Assembly: GCF_900141845.1 (NCBI RefSeq)
Contig: NZ_FQZB01000009.1
Location: 220,557 to 284,556 of the forward strand
Direction of reading: 5' to 3'
Length of the DNA stretch: 64,000 nucleotides
Source of the DNA: Clostridium cavendishii DSM 21758
Lineage (GTDB): Bacteria; Bacillota; Clostridia; Clostridiales; Clostridiaceae
Shown here one piece after another: positions 27,211-34,985 of the stretch; positions within the stretch are counted from its first letter, which is position 1, and every line of letters starts with the position of its first letter. Both the position numbers and the translations under genes were made by a program. The notes under the pieces are model-generated. The model was not told the DNA's origin and searched no databases. It saw nothing but the letters and a program-made list of their open reading frames with translations.

Positions 27211-27321
27211 CTACTTCCAGTGAATAGAAGATTCTTGACATTCTTTATGATATCCTTCATGGCATCTACAGCATTTATGTTCAGGACATCTAGATTTACA
27301 ACAACATGGTATATTAATCAC
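27211..27321 (-). CDS. Candidate Cys/His-rich mini-protein (36 aa)
   Basis: Within the 400-bp gap 27069-27470 the minus strand encodes, from a GTG at 27319-27321, a 36-residue peptide with eight cysteines and four histidines (IPCCCKSRCPEHKCCRC then HEGYHKEC). The composition suggests metal binding, near a multicopper oxidase and a zinc-ribbon protein. The start is weak: GAGG overlaps the GTG, and another start may be used. It could be a real metallothionein-like peptide, or the end of a decayed gene. The rest of the gap shows nothing else I can name. Confidence 0.4.
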   Translation of the reverse strand: MINIPCCCKSRCPEHKCCRCHEGYHKECQESSIHWK

Positions 27322-27488
27322 CTCACTTTTTCTGGACAATATAATATATAATTAATAAGCAAATTTATGTGAAGCACTTTATTATCTTTATTTATTAATT
27401 CTATTTCTTAATACTTTAATATTAAATTTTTTCTGTGGCATAATATTATTATCCTCATTTTAAATAGCTTATGAAAGGATTGATTACT

Positions 27489-27800
27489 TTGAAAATACAA
27501 GAATCATTAACTTGCCCAAAATGCAATGGAGTTCATTTTACAGTAAAACGAGAAACAACATTTTTATACTCATATAAATTAGAAACTCATGTAGCTAAAG
27601 AAAATATTAAAAATGATTGCAATCTTCCTTTCCTATTTGACAATAGAGAACAAATAGATAATATAGAATATTTGCAGTGCGATGAGTGTGGTACAATGTA
27701 TAATTATGACGCATCAAAAGATAATTCAAACATACAACTTACAATACTTCAAAAGGCTATTCGCTCTGATTATGTAAATACACCTAAATTCCTTGGTTAA
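27489..27800 (+). CDS. Zinc-ribbon hypothetical protein
   Basis: A protein of about 103 residues of unknown function. CPKCNGVHF near the N-terminus and CDECGTMYNYD about 60 residues later form a likely four-cysteine zinc ribbon. No membrane segment is present. An upstream in-frame ATG at 27471 has no ribosome site; GAAAGGA at 27473-27479 fits a TTG start at 27489, which I chose. It stands alone between the Cys-rich stretch and the oxidase. Confidence 0.6.
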   Translation: MKIQESLTCPKCNGVHFTVKRETTFLYSYKLETHVAKENIKNDCNLPFLFDNREQIDNIEYLQCDECGTMYNYDASKDNSNIQLTILQKAIRSDYVNTPKFLG

Positions 27801-27889
27801 TTAAGTAATAAACTAACTACCCTATTTAAATTTCATTTATTCTAAATACTCCTATAATAAATTTTCCCATGGCATTCACTAACAGATTT

Positions 27890-27920
27890 AAAAGACAGAG
27901 CTATTTTAAGCCTGTCTTTT
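27890..27920 (-). terminator. Terminator after multicopper oxidase
   Basis: Stem AAAAGACAG/CTGTCTTTT, 13-base loop, followed by AT-rich sequence on the minus strand, about 40 bp after the oxidase stop. Roughly symmetrical, so it can also act on plus-strand transcripts. Confidence 0.75.
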
Positions 27921-27957
27921 AAATTAAAATATTTTAACAGATTGTTTGTTTTTATTG

Positions 27958-29403
27958 TTATTGCATAATTTTATCTGGAGCATCTGTTTGAATCATTGTT
28001 AATTGACCACCTGGATAAACTCCATTATTAGTAACTTTGTAGTCATCATGATTATGCATTGGATAAAATTGTGGGAAAAAGTTATCATTTGGATCTCCGC
28101 AAGGTTGATCACAAATCTCTATATCATTTATTGTCTTTGGATTAGCACAATTTACTGGTTCTTCTGGAATATTAAATATTGAATTTGGATCTATTTTTTG
28201 AATTTCTCTAAGTTGTTTACAAAGAGAAGGGAATCCATCTTGTCCATTTACAATATAATTTCTATATACTGCTCTCTTGTCATCAGCACTAAGAATCAAA
28301 TCATAGGTTTCACCAGAACCTATTGTATTAGTAAACCCCATTTCTGTAGCTTCATGATCAAAATGTTCACAATTTTCAGCTAGTTTTAAGAAAGGACTTA
28401 AGTGACTATCCTTACCTACTACTGTAAAATGCCAACCGTGAATATGCCATGGAACAACTTGATAGCCCATATTAATCATCCTTAACAAAAATTTTTCATT
28501 AGTTTTTACATGAACATATGAATTATAGTCAATTTGAGTAAGATTTTTATTACTATAATAGCTTGGTGTTAAAGGATGAGGAAGAAGTGTATCAGGAAAA
28601 GCTCTTCCATTTACTAACCAGAAATCTGGTTTGAAGTTTACTGCATTAAAAGGAATACCTGCTCTAACACTTTCATGCCATACAGAATCAATATCAGATA
28701 AAAGCATTACATACTCCTTATCAAAATAACTATGAATATTATTATATGCAAAGTTTCTATTTGTAGCAGTTTTAGGAATGTGATACAGATATTCATCATT
28801 TAATTTCCAATAGCCACAACTTTCACACTTTGTAATTCCATTTTCAGCTAAACTTTCCATTGATGGATATATAACTAATGCTCCATACATCCCCATTTGA
28901 ACGTGCTCTGATGCTTCTACGTGACAATGATACATCAATGTTCCAGGATTCTCTGGATGGAAGAAATAAGTTATATTAGGCGGCGCAGTAAGCGGATCAG
29001 TTTCCTCCCACATTGGAACACCAAATGAACTTTCAGGAAATCCATCTAATTGAGTAGCGACATGAGCCCCGTGCATGTGAATTGTATGGAAATCTCTAAA
29101 ATCAGGCAGATATTTCATTCCTATATTAATAAGAGTAATATATATATTATCACCTACTTCTCCCCAAACTAATGGTGAAGGAATAGTAGCAGTCCCTTTT
29201 TTATTTAAAATAGCACTCCAATTATCTGAATTTTTATAATCTAAATATTCATTTTCTTTAACTTTTATACCATCTACTTCTAAAAGCCCACCTGTAAAAC
29301 CAAAAATGTAGACTTCTTTTCTATTTTGAGTGCATAATTCTCCATCCAATGGTAATTCTATTAATCCATCTGTAGCTAATAAAACATAATGTCTGTTACT
29401 CAT
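27958..29403 (-). CDS. Multicopper oxidase, T1 copper site in the first domain
   Basis: Laccase-like cupredoxin enzyme of 481 residues that should couple one-electron oxidation of a substrate (metal ion or phenol) to reduction of O2 to water. Four copper motifs are visible: TIHMHGAH, YHCHVEASEHVQMGM, WHIHGWHF and FYPMHNHDDY. The full T1 pattern (Cys, His, Met) lies in the second motif, in the N-terminal half, not at the C-terminus as in CotA-type laccases. No signal peptide is visible, so the protein is probably cytosolic or packaged otherwise. An insertion with CESCGYW could bind a further metal. An O2-consuming role in an anaerobe (detoxification or spore function) is inference. Confidence 0.85.
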   Translation of the reverse strand: MSNRHYVLLATDGLIELPLDGELCTQNRKEVYIFGFTGGLLEVDGIKVKENEYLDYKNSDNWSAILNKKGTATIPSPLVWGEVGDNIYITLINIGMKYLPDFRDFHTIHMHGAHVATQLDGFPESSFGVPMWEETDPLTAPPNITYFFHPENPGTLMYHCHVEASEHVQMGMYGALVIYPSMESLAENGITKCESCGYWKLNDEYLYHIPKTATNRNFAYNNIHSYFDKEYVMLLSDIDSVWHESVRAGIPFNAVNFKPDFWLVNGRAFPDTLLPHPLTPSYYSNKNLTQIDYNSYVHVKTNEKFLLRMINMGYQVVPWHIHGWHFTVVGKDSHLSPFLKLAENCEHFDHEATEMGFTNTIGSGETYDLILSADDKRAVYRNYIVNGQDGFPSLCKQLREIQKIDPNSIFNIPEEPVNCANPKTINDIEICDQPCGDPNDNFFPQFYPMHNHDDYKVTNNGVYPGGQLTMIQTDAPDKIMQ

Positions 29404-29625
29404 TTTCTCACCTCGTGTACATAAAAACTTTATTATTTTTTATAGTACATACTATGTGAAAGATGCCTAACTGCTCACCATATTTTTAACAAAGCTGGCC
29501 TTAAAACTCTGTATTTAACACCCTTAAAGTGTATACCTCTTCAATACTTTAATAGATTTTATTTTGTATAGCTGTATAATAGATGTTAATCAAATTAACT
29601 CGTTATACTAGTCAATTCAAATTTA

Positions 29626-30264
29626 TTAATATTTAATAGACTTTTTAGGACATTTATAAACGCATTTACCACATTGAATGCAATCATGATGGCTTATCGA
29701 ATCATCTTTATATTGATATGGCGCAATTCCCATAGGGCAATTCTTTTCACATAATTTACACGATATACAACTTGTATTCACTTTAAGTAACAATTTTCTA
29801 TTTCCTTTATTTTTAAATTTTGAAATTAAAGCTGCTATACTTCCCATCGGACAGAAATTACACCATGTTCTTTCGTTATATAATAACGAAAGTATTAATC
29901 CTATTATTGTAGTAACTACTATTAATCTGTAAACTACAAACCCCATCCCATAAATATTACCCCAATTTTTTATCATTCCTGATGTAAAAACAGTAAGCAT
30001 TAGAACAGTAATTACTATTCTAAAATAAACCGTCTTTAAAAATTTAGGTGTCTTTTTCTTATTTGCAAATTTTGAAACAAAATTATCATAAAAACTTCCT
30101 CTAGGACAAATATTCCCACACCAAAATCTTCCCTTGAAGAAAGAAACTACAACAGGCGCGAACATACATATTGTTGCAATTAATCCAACTCTAAAATCAA
30201 ATAAACCAACAATTAAAAATAACATTAATATTAGATATGAATATTTTTTCCAAAGTTTTAACAT
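29626..30264 (-). CDS. Membrane-anchored polyferredoxin (NapH/RnfB-like 4Fe-4S protein)
   Basis: A 212-residue membrane electron carrier. About four hydrophobic segments are interrupted by two CxxxCP loops (WCGNICPRGSFYD and WCNFCPMGSIAA), typical of NapH/NosR/CcoG-type proteins. The C-terminal domain has two 4Fe-4S motifs, CISCKLCEKNCP and CIQCGKCVYKCP. It should carry electrons from the cytoplasm to a membrane or metal-reducing partner, which I cannot identify here. Its upstream region is shared with the divergent NifX-like gene and holds a 40-bp palindrome. Confidence 0.85.
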   Translation of the reverse strand: MLKLWKKYSYLILMLFLIVGLFDFRVGLIATICMFAPVVVSFFKGRFWCGNICPRGSFYDNFVSKFANKKKTPKFLKTVYFRIVITVLMLTVFTSGMIKNWGNIYGMGFVVYRLIVVTTIIGLILSLLYNERTWCNFCPMGSIAALISKFKNKGNRKLLLKVNTSCISCKLCEKNCPMGIAPYQYKDDSISHHDCIQCGKCVYKCPKKSIKY

Positions 30265-30387
30265 ATGAATATTACCTCCTCTTAATATACCCCATATAGG
30301 TATCTGAAATTATTATAATATCTTACTTTTTAATGAGTCAATTTGATAAAAAGCGAAATTTCTAAGAAAATATTAAATTTTCTTCAA

Positions 30388-30427
30388 TTTAATCAATATA
30401 TCGTAATATTACGATATATTGATTAAA
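30388..30427. promoter_or_regulatory. Perfect 40-bp palindrome between ferredoxin and NifX-like genes
   Basis: The 20-bp left arm (30388-30407) begins TTTAATCAATATATC and is exactly complemented by the right arm (30408-30427); the centre is CGTAATATTACG. There is no loop. It lies 124 bp upstream of the ferredoxin start and 207 bp upstream of the NifX-like start, a likely operator for a dimeric or tetrameric regulator. Confidence 0.7.
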
Positions 30428-30539
30428 TAAAAATTTATTTTAAATTATTGAAAATTATAAATCTCTCTAAAAGTTATAAATAGATATTATTTTTCCAAAC
30501 CTATATTAATAATAATGTTTATGAATATCTATATATTCA

Positions 30540-30605
30540 TTGACATATATTCCTTGCACATTTATTATAATATATAATAGGCATATGACAATAACTATAG
30601 TTATT
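30540..30605 (+). promoter_or_regulatory. Promoter and operator of the first NifX-like gene
   Basis: -35 TTGACA (30540-30545), 17-bp spacer, -10 TATTAT (30563-30568). Just downstream is a perfect 16-bp palindrome with arms AATAA/TTATT around CTATAG (30590-30605). The same arrangement, with arms AATAA/TTATT around six other bases, precedes the paralog at 38751. The adjacent DUF134 protein is a candidate ligand. Confidence 0.7.
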
Positions 30606-30634
30606 ATGCTAATTTATTTTTGGAGGTTTATATT

Positions 30635-30997
30635 ATGAAAATAGCATTACCATCACGTAATAATAAAATTGATGATCATTTTGGACATTGTGAGTATTTT
30701 ACTGTCTTTACAGTTAATACTGAAACTAAAGAAATAATTTCTTCTGAAAAAGTCCAATCCCCAGAAGGATGTGGTTGTAAATCAAATATTGCAACTGTTC
30801 TTGCTGATATGGGTGTTAAAGTTATGCTTGCAGGCAATATGGGGGAAGGCGCTGTAAGAGTATTAAATAGAGCTGGAATAGAAGTACTTCGCGGTTGCTC
30901 TGGAGATATAAAATCTGTAGCCTTAAACTGGCTTAATGGATCTCTTGTAGATTCTGGAGACTCTTGCCATGCTCATGGACATGACTGTCAGCATTAA
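30635..30997 (+). CDS. NifX/NifB-family iron-molybdenum-cofactor-binding-like protein, copy 1
   Basis: A 120-residue member of the dinitrogenase iron-molybdenum cofactor biosynthesis fold, which in other proteins binds metal-sulfur clusters. The N-terminus MKIALPSRNNKIDDHFGHC and the segments VQSPEGCGCKSN and LAGNMGEGAVRVLNRAGIEV are typical. The C-terminus is His/Cys-rich (CHAHGHDCQH) and may bind metal. The ATG at 30635 follows TGGAGG; an upstream in-frame ATG precedes that site and was rejected. No nitrogenase genes are near, so a general cluster-handling or regulatory role with the DUF134 protein is more likely. Confidence 0.88.
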   Translation: MKIALPSRNNKIDDHFGHCEYFTVFTVNTETKEIISSEKVQSPEGCGCKSNIATVLADMGVKVMLAGNMGEGAVRVLNRAGIEVLRGCSGDIKSVALNWLNGSLVDSGDSCHAHGHDCQH

Positions 30998-31024
30998 TAA
31001 TTTTTTTCAATATATTATTTAATA

Positions 31025-31068
31025 AAAAATCATCCTCATAATAAAACTATTATAAGGATGATTTTTTT
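31025..31068. terminator. Bidirectional terminator between NifX-like and DUF134 genes
   Basis: Stem AAAATCATCCT.ATAATA/TATTATAAGGATGATTTT with T-runs on both sides; converging genes on both strands can use it. Confidence 0.8.
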
Positions 31069-31069
31069 A

Positions 31070-31516
31070 TTATTTAAGATTTTGACCGTTACACCACCGT
31101 CCACAAAATTTTGCCTTCTTACTACAAAGTACCTTTTGAGAACCACAGTTAGGACATACTGATTTATCTTGCTTATACTTTATCTCATATAGAGTTTCAC
31201 AATCCATACATTTAAATCTACAATGATTAGTGGTATAATAACCACCACTAATATTTATTGCCTTTCCCTCAGTTAATGCAATAGCTACTTTTTTTCTAGC
31301 ACTATCAATTATATTTTGAAATGTCTGCCTAGATACTTGCATTCTTTCCGCACATTCTTCTTGATTTAAATCTTCTATATCTTTAAGTCTCATGGCTTCA
31401 AGTTCTTCTATATTTAGAAGAATCTCTTCAAGTTCACACTTAGGCTTTTCAATCGGAACAAAATAATTATTCTCTGGAAAAAACTCTACTCTTCTGAATT
31501 TAGTTGGTCTTGCCAT
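31070..31516 (-). CDS. DUF134-family DNA-binding protein
   Basis: Predicted regulator of 148 residues. MARPTKFRRVEFFPENNYF is the family start, then an acidic helix and a sigma-4-like helix-turn-helix (ECAERMQVSRQTFQNIIDSARKKVA). The C-terminus has two cysteine groups (CRFKCMDCETLYEI and CPNCGSQKVLC) that probably bind zinc or a cluster. DUF134 genes often accompany NifX-like genes, as here. Start: the ATG at 31516 follows GGGGGGAT; the upstream TTG/ATG options overlap that site. It likely controls the two NifX-like genes through the AATAA/TTATT palindromes (inference). Confidence 0.88.
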   Translation of the reverse strand: MARPTKFRRVEFFPENNYFVPIEKPKCELEEILLNIEELEAMRLKDIEDLNQEECAERMQVSRQTFQNIIDSARKKVAIALTEGKAINISGGYYTTNHCRFKCMDCETLYEIKYKQDKSVCPNCGSQKVLCSKKAKFCGRWCNGQNLK

Positions 31517-31518
31517 TT

Positions 31519-31716
31519 TTATCCCCCCCTGCATTTTTTACATAATCCTACTAACATTATATCTGTATCAAACATTAGTAAATCATTTTCTTTTTCTGAT
31601 TTATTATTTAATATTAAATATTCTAAACTTAAATCTTTACTATCAATATCTATTATACTATTACATGAACTATATTTAAAATGTATACGCAGGGTTTTTC
31701 CACTAAATATTTTCAT
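31519..31716 (-). CDS. Small hypothetical protein upstream of DUF134 gene
   Basis: A 65-residue frame ending 2 bp before the DUF134 ATG, so the two would be co-transcribed and the DUF134 ribosome site lies at its stop. It has no recognised domain; beta-rich with a C-terminal GLCKKCRGG that could bind metal. No strong ribosome site is seen, so confidence is moderate. Confidence 0.5.
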   Translation of the reverse strand: MKIFSGKTLRIHFKYSSCNSIIDIDSKDLSLEYLILNNKSEKENDLLMFDTDIMLVGLCKKCRGG

Positions 31717-31857
31717 TTTATACCTAGTTAATCATATCTTTTATCTTGTCCAAATAAAAACAAACGAGTAGATTATCACTTAGTGAAAGTTCTTGTAATT
31801 ATATAAATTAAGCCTTGGGCACTTTGAATTAGGCTTCTAATAGCTTAAATTTACTAT

Positions 31858-32127
31858 TTAAAAATCACATTCATCAACTGTATTTGTTAATTCAGCCCAT
31901 CTTGCAGACAATAACTTTGCATATTCTAAATTAAATAGCCCATAATACCCTAGTGCATATCCATCATTAACTTCAATTAACAAAGTTTCACCTTTATCCG
32001 TTAATCCAAAATCTATAGCATATCCATTAGGTGCAGATGTAAATTTAGAAATAACCTCTTGAATTATTTTAAAAACTATATGATATTTACAATTCCATTT
32101 GCTATGTGCTAAACTACTATTGTCCAT
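31858..32127 (-). pseudogene. Chimeric frame: IS200 TnpA start fused to ATP-grasp C-terminus
   Basis: The first roughly 20 residues (MDNSSLAHSKWNCKYHIVFK) are the N-terminus of an IS200/IS605 TnpA transposase, with its normal AGGGAGG site. From KIIQEVISKF onward the frame is the C-terminal end of an ATP-grasp enzyme (GYAIDFGLTDKGETLLIEVN, DGYALGYYGL). The transposase catalytic HUH motif and Tyr, and the ATP-grasp N-terminal part, are both missing. The fusion stays in frame for 89 codons but is very unlikely to be functional. Confidence 0.85.
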
Positions 32128-32290
32128 AATAACGGACACACCTCCCTTGTTTTTTATAGTATTGGTCGGCAAACCTACTATAACCTTACAACGGAGGTTT
32201 TTTATTTTCTACTCATAGCTGAAAGCCTTTAGAATCACCCGCTTAGCAGGTGGTATTCTTAATACAAGAAACCTTCCTACGGATTTCCTA
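32128..32290 (-). mobile_element. IS200/IS605-family left-end remnant
   Basis: Upstream of the truncated TnpA start lies a leader with a hairpin GAATACCACC/GGTGATTC and the AAAGGCTTTCAGC segment, which resembles the subterminal hairpin of clostridial IS200 elements. No right end is found downstream because the element breaks after about 60 bp of tnpA. Confidence 0.65.
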
Positions 32291-32506
32291 GGAAGTATTC
32301 CAAATAATAATCCCCATAAAAGCAACCATATTTAAAATGCTTGTTCATGTCATCTATGTTTTTTCAAATTGATAAAACATAAATTACTATTTAATATATA
32401 GTTCTAACAAATTATATGGTAATATATTCATATAAGTTTAGTCTTAGTTTTAATATACTATGTACTAGATAAATAGCAATTTATAGAGGAGATTTAGTAA
32501 GTTATA

Positions 32507-33073
32507 ATGAGTTTAGATTGTAATAGTTTTTATTATGAAAATGGGACAACTGGTTTTTTAGGTGGAATAATTTCATGTGCTTCAGATGAATTTAATATTC
32601 AGATGTACAATTCTGGTGTTAGATATGTATCCTTTGATGCAGATATATTTTATATAGGCGAAAATAATGAAATTACATTTGAAAATTCTATAAAAAATAG
32701 AATGAAAAGTTTTTGGTATGGGGCAGCCAGCCCTGGCGATACAACAGATATAGATAAATTAATAGATTCATCTCATTTTAAATTAAAAAAGTCACATGAA
32801 ACAAAATTATCAGATATTATAACAAAAATGTGTAGTGGTATTAACGGTGTTGATTTAGAAAAACTTATTATTGAAGCAAAAGAATTTGAGACTAGTATCC
32901 AGTATTATTTATATAAACCAATAACAATATATAATTTGCCATATGAAGATAATAAATCTATTTATGAATGTAATTCTATTATTAGTAGATGCTATACTTA
33001 CACAATTTTTGATATAGTACTTGTTGAGTATGATGAATATATAATACTTTTAGTAATAGGTAGTGATGAGTAA
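32507..33073 (+). CDS. Hypothetical protein
   Basis: A 188-residue acidic protein I do not recognise. It shows mixed alpha/beta character and a C-terminal half with YYLYKPITIYNLP and a hydrophobic strand pair (YTIFDIVLVEYDEYIILLVIG). No signal peptide is visible. AGAGGAG lies about 14 bases before the ATG, which is a little far. It is isolated in a decayed region, between an IS200 remnant and phage remnants, so it may be an accessory or immunity-type gene. Confidence 0.6.
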   Translation: MSLDCNSFYYENGTTGFLGGIISCASDEFNIQMYNSGVRYVSFDADIFYIGENNEITFENSIKNRMKSFWYGAASPGDTTDIDKLIDSSHFKLKKSHETKLSDIITKMCSGINGVDLEKLIIEAKEFETSIQYYLYKPITIYNLPYEDNKSIYECNSIISRCYTYTIFDIVLVEYDEYIILLVIGSDE

Positions 33074-33191
33074 AACTATCAATTTACAAATGTAATATAA
33101 ATAGTGAAAAAAAGAAATACCAAAAAGCATTTTCACACTGAAATTACGGCTCAAATTAGCAAGTATATTCAATTCAACCTAGGAAGGTAAA

Positions 33192-33553
33192 TTATGTATT
33201 ATATATAGGTAGTTTATTAAAATATCTATAATTAATAATTGGATATATATGCTTCATGTCTGCTTCTGTTAATTCACCAACTAACCTATTCTTTTTAACT
33301 TTCTCCTTAAATAGATCATCTATTATTAATATCTCGGCTCTTTGATATCTAGTTGATAGCTTTAAATAATATTCATTGTCTAAAACATTCCCCTTTAATT
33401 TTATCCCTTGAAAACACTTATTAGCCTGTGAAGAATATTTTTAAGATGAACATACACTATTTGTTCATTACCCGAAAGATTAGCCTTCTCTAGTATATAA
33501 TCACCAACACTTGTAAAGTAAAAACTTGATCCCTTACCTATTACTTTATACAT
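33192..33553 (-). pseudogene. Phage DnaC-like replication ATPase remnant
   Basis: A start with a GGAAGGTG site opens MYKVIGKGSSFYFTSVGDY, resembling the first residues of phage replication-initiation proteins, and stops after about 50 codons. In another frame KLSTRYQRAEILIIDDLF (Walker B) and VGELTEADMKHIYPIINY continue as the ATPase core of a DnaC-type helicase loader. Internal deletion and frameshift make it non-functional. Confidence 0.75.
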
Positions 33554-33647
33554 TAAACTCACCTTCCCATTATGGTTTTTTTTAATGTTTAAACTCTTAG
33601 AATTCTATCCTCTTCATATTTGGGTTACTTTGACTTGAAAGTGGAAA

Positions 33648-33957
33648 CCAAATAAAATTTGAATATGTTTGTTCCTGGGATGATGGTAGACAATTAAGAC
33701 CACTTTATGTAACAGCAACCTTCACAAAGTATGTAAAAAGATATAAATTTAAAAAGATAACCTTTCACGGCTTGAGGCATAGCCATGCAACAATATTATA
33801 TATCAACGGAGCCTCTTCACATGAAATATCAAAAAGATTAAGACATAGTCGTGTAGCAACTACAGATGATATTTACATTCATATAAATAAAGAAATAAAA
33901 AAATCTACTGCTCATATCTTTGATAAAGCAGTAGAAGAAATAAAAGAAAATCATTAA
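33648..33957 (+). pseudogene. Tyrosine integrase, C-terminal fragment
   Basis: Continuous frame without a proper start: WDDGRQLRPLYVTATFTKYV, then FHGLRHSHATILYINGASSH, KRLRHSRVATTDDIYIHI. The RHSH motif, the LRHS box and the terminal Tyr are those of phage/ICE tyrosine recombinases. The N-terminal and central two-thirds are absent. Its 3' end and downstream sequence occur again at 39192. Confidence 0.88.
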
Positions 33958-34096
33958 ATATGTAGTTTTTAATAATCTCCTCACTGGTACTGAGGGAGTT
34001 ATTTTTTACTCCTTGCTACTATCCACAATTTTAAAACTGTCCCAAGAGGACAGTCAGAAGACAAATGGGACAAGTAAAATAAAAATCATCAATTTA
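33890..34096 (+). repeat. Integrase-tail repeat, copy 1
   Basis: The last integrase codons, a CTCCTC...GAGGGAG terminator hairpin and a GGACAGTCAGA(A/G)GAC segment match 39192-39393 in the same orientation with scattered differences and small indels. This indicates two related integrated elements or one element whose end was duplicated. Confidence 0.8.
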
Positions 34097-34164
34097 ACTA
34101 AAAATTATTTAAATAGGCCACTTTCAAAATAGTTTTATTTCTATTAAAATTATATTTTTTTACT

Positions 34165-34395
34165 TAACACCTTCGTTTAATAACTCAATATATTTCACTA
34201 ATTCATTAATATTTGTACATGGATTACTTCTTACTATATTATTAATATTAAGATTAAAGGAATTTTTAGCATTTTCCCATAGCTTCTTTGGTTTTGTCAT
34301 GCATAATAGCATATACATTTCTATTTTTTTCATACCCCTTTAGCGGAGTATCTTTATCCAATCTTTCCTTTATAGCATCATAGTTTTTAAAATTA
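34165..34395 (-). pseudogene. Unidentified decayed coding fragment
   Basis: Minus strand shows broken frames: NYDAIKERLDKDTPLKGYEK then, after a frameshift, LWENAKNSFNLNINNIVRSN and CTNINELVKYIELLNE. The composition looks protein-coding, but I do not recognise the family. Confidence 0.4.
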
Positions 34396-34791
34396 GCTCA
34401 AGTTACTCTTACTAATGAGCCTATGAAAGTTTCCGTTATAAGTGGCTTATATGAAATAGACAAATTCTTAAGTAATGATAAATTGAGAGAATATGTTTTT
34501 ATTGAAGTTATGACTTACCCTAGTGGATGTATTAACGGAGGCGGAACCCCTACAAATGTATAGCCTGCGGAATCTGTATAGATAACTGTCCTGTAGGTGC
34601 ACTAGCTTATAATGTAAATGGACGTGCTGAAACTAACAAAAATAAGTGCGTAGTTTGCACATGCTGAGAATCCTGAACTTCAGGATATGTATAAAAACTA
34701 TATGGATGATCATGATGGTCCAAAAGCTGAATCTTTACTTCATACAAGCTATGAGGATAAATCATCTGAGGTAAAAACCCCTTTAAAATGA
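34396..34791 (+). pseudogene. Shards of [FeFe]-hydrogenase C-terminus and a ferredoxin domain
   Basis: Three plus-strand frames in tandem. (1) VISGLYEIDKFLSNDK, YVFIEVMTYPSGCINGGGTP: the H-cluster end of [FeFe]-hydrogenase, where the usual CPGGC is changed to YPSGC. (2) ACGICIDNCPVGALAYNVN then KCVVCTC: a 4Fe-4S ferredoxin domain. (3) AENPELQDMYKNYMDD, AESLLHTSYEDKS: the typical last residues of the hydrogenase. Frames are interrupted by stops and shifts; no intact enzyme can result. Confidence 0.8.
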
Positions 34792-34985
34792 AAAACTAAA
34801 AAGCATTAATTAACTATATCTATGTACTTTAAAGCCTAAAAATGCTGAGATTTATCCCCTATATTAATAAATATTTTGTATTCAATCTATTTTGAAGTCC
34901 CAAAATCAAATCTATACATATCTCCTAATTAAGATTTATATATGGATTTTTCTAGTTTACTTATTTTGTATTCTAATTTTAAGCT

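Noticed and set aside
30635..30997. Part of a nitrogenase system
   Set aside because: No nifH, nifD, nifK, nifE or nifB genes occur in the window; single-domain NifX-like proteins are common in anaerobes without nitrogenase.
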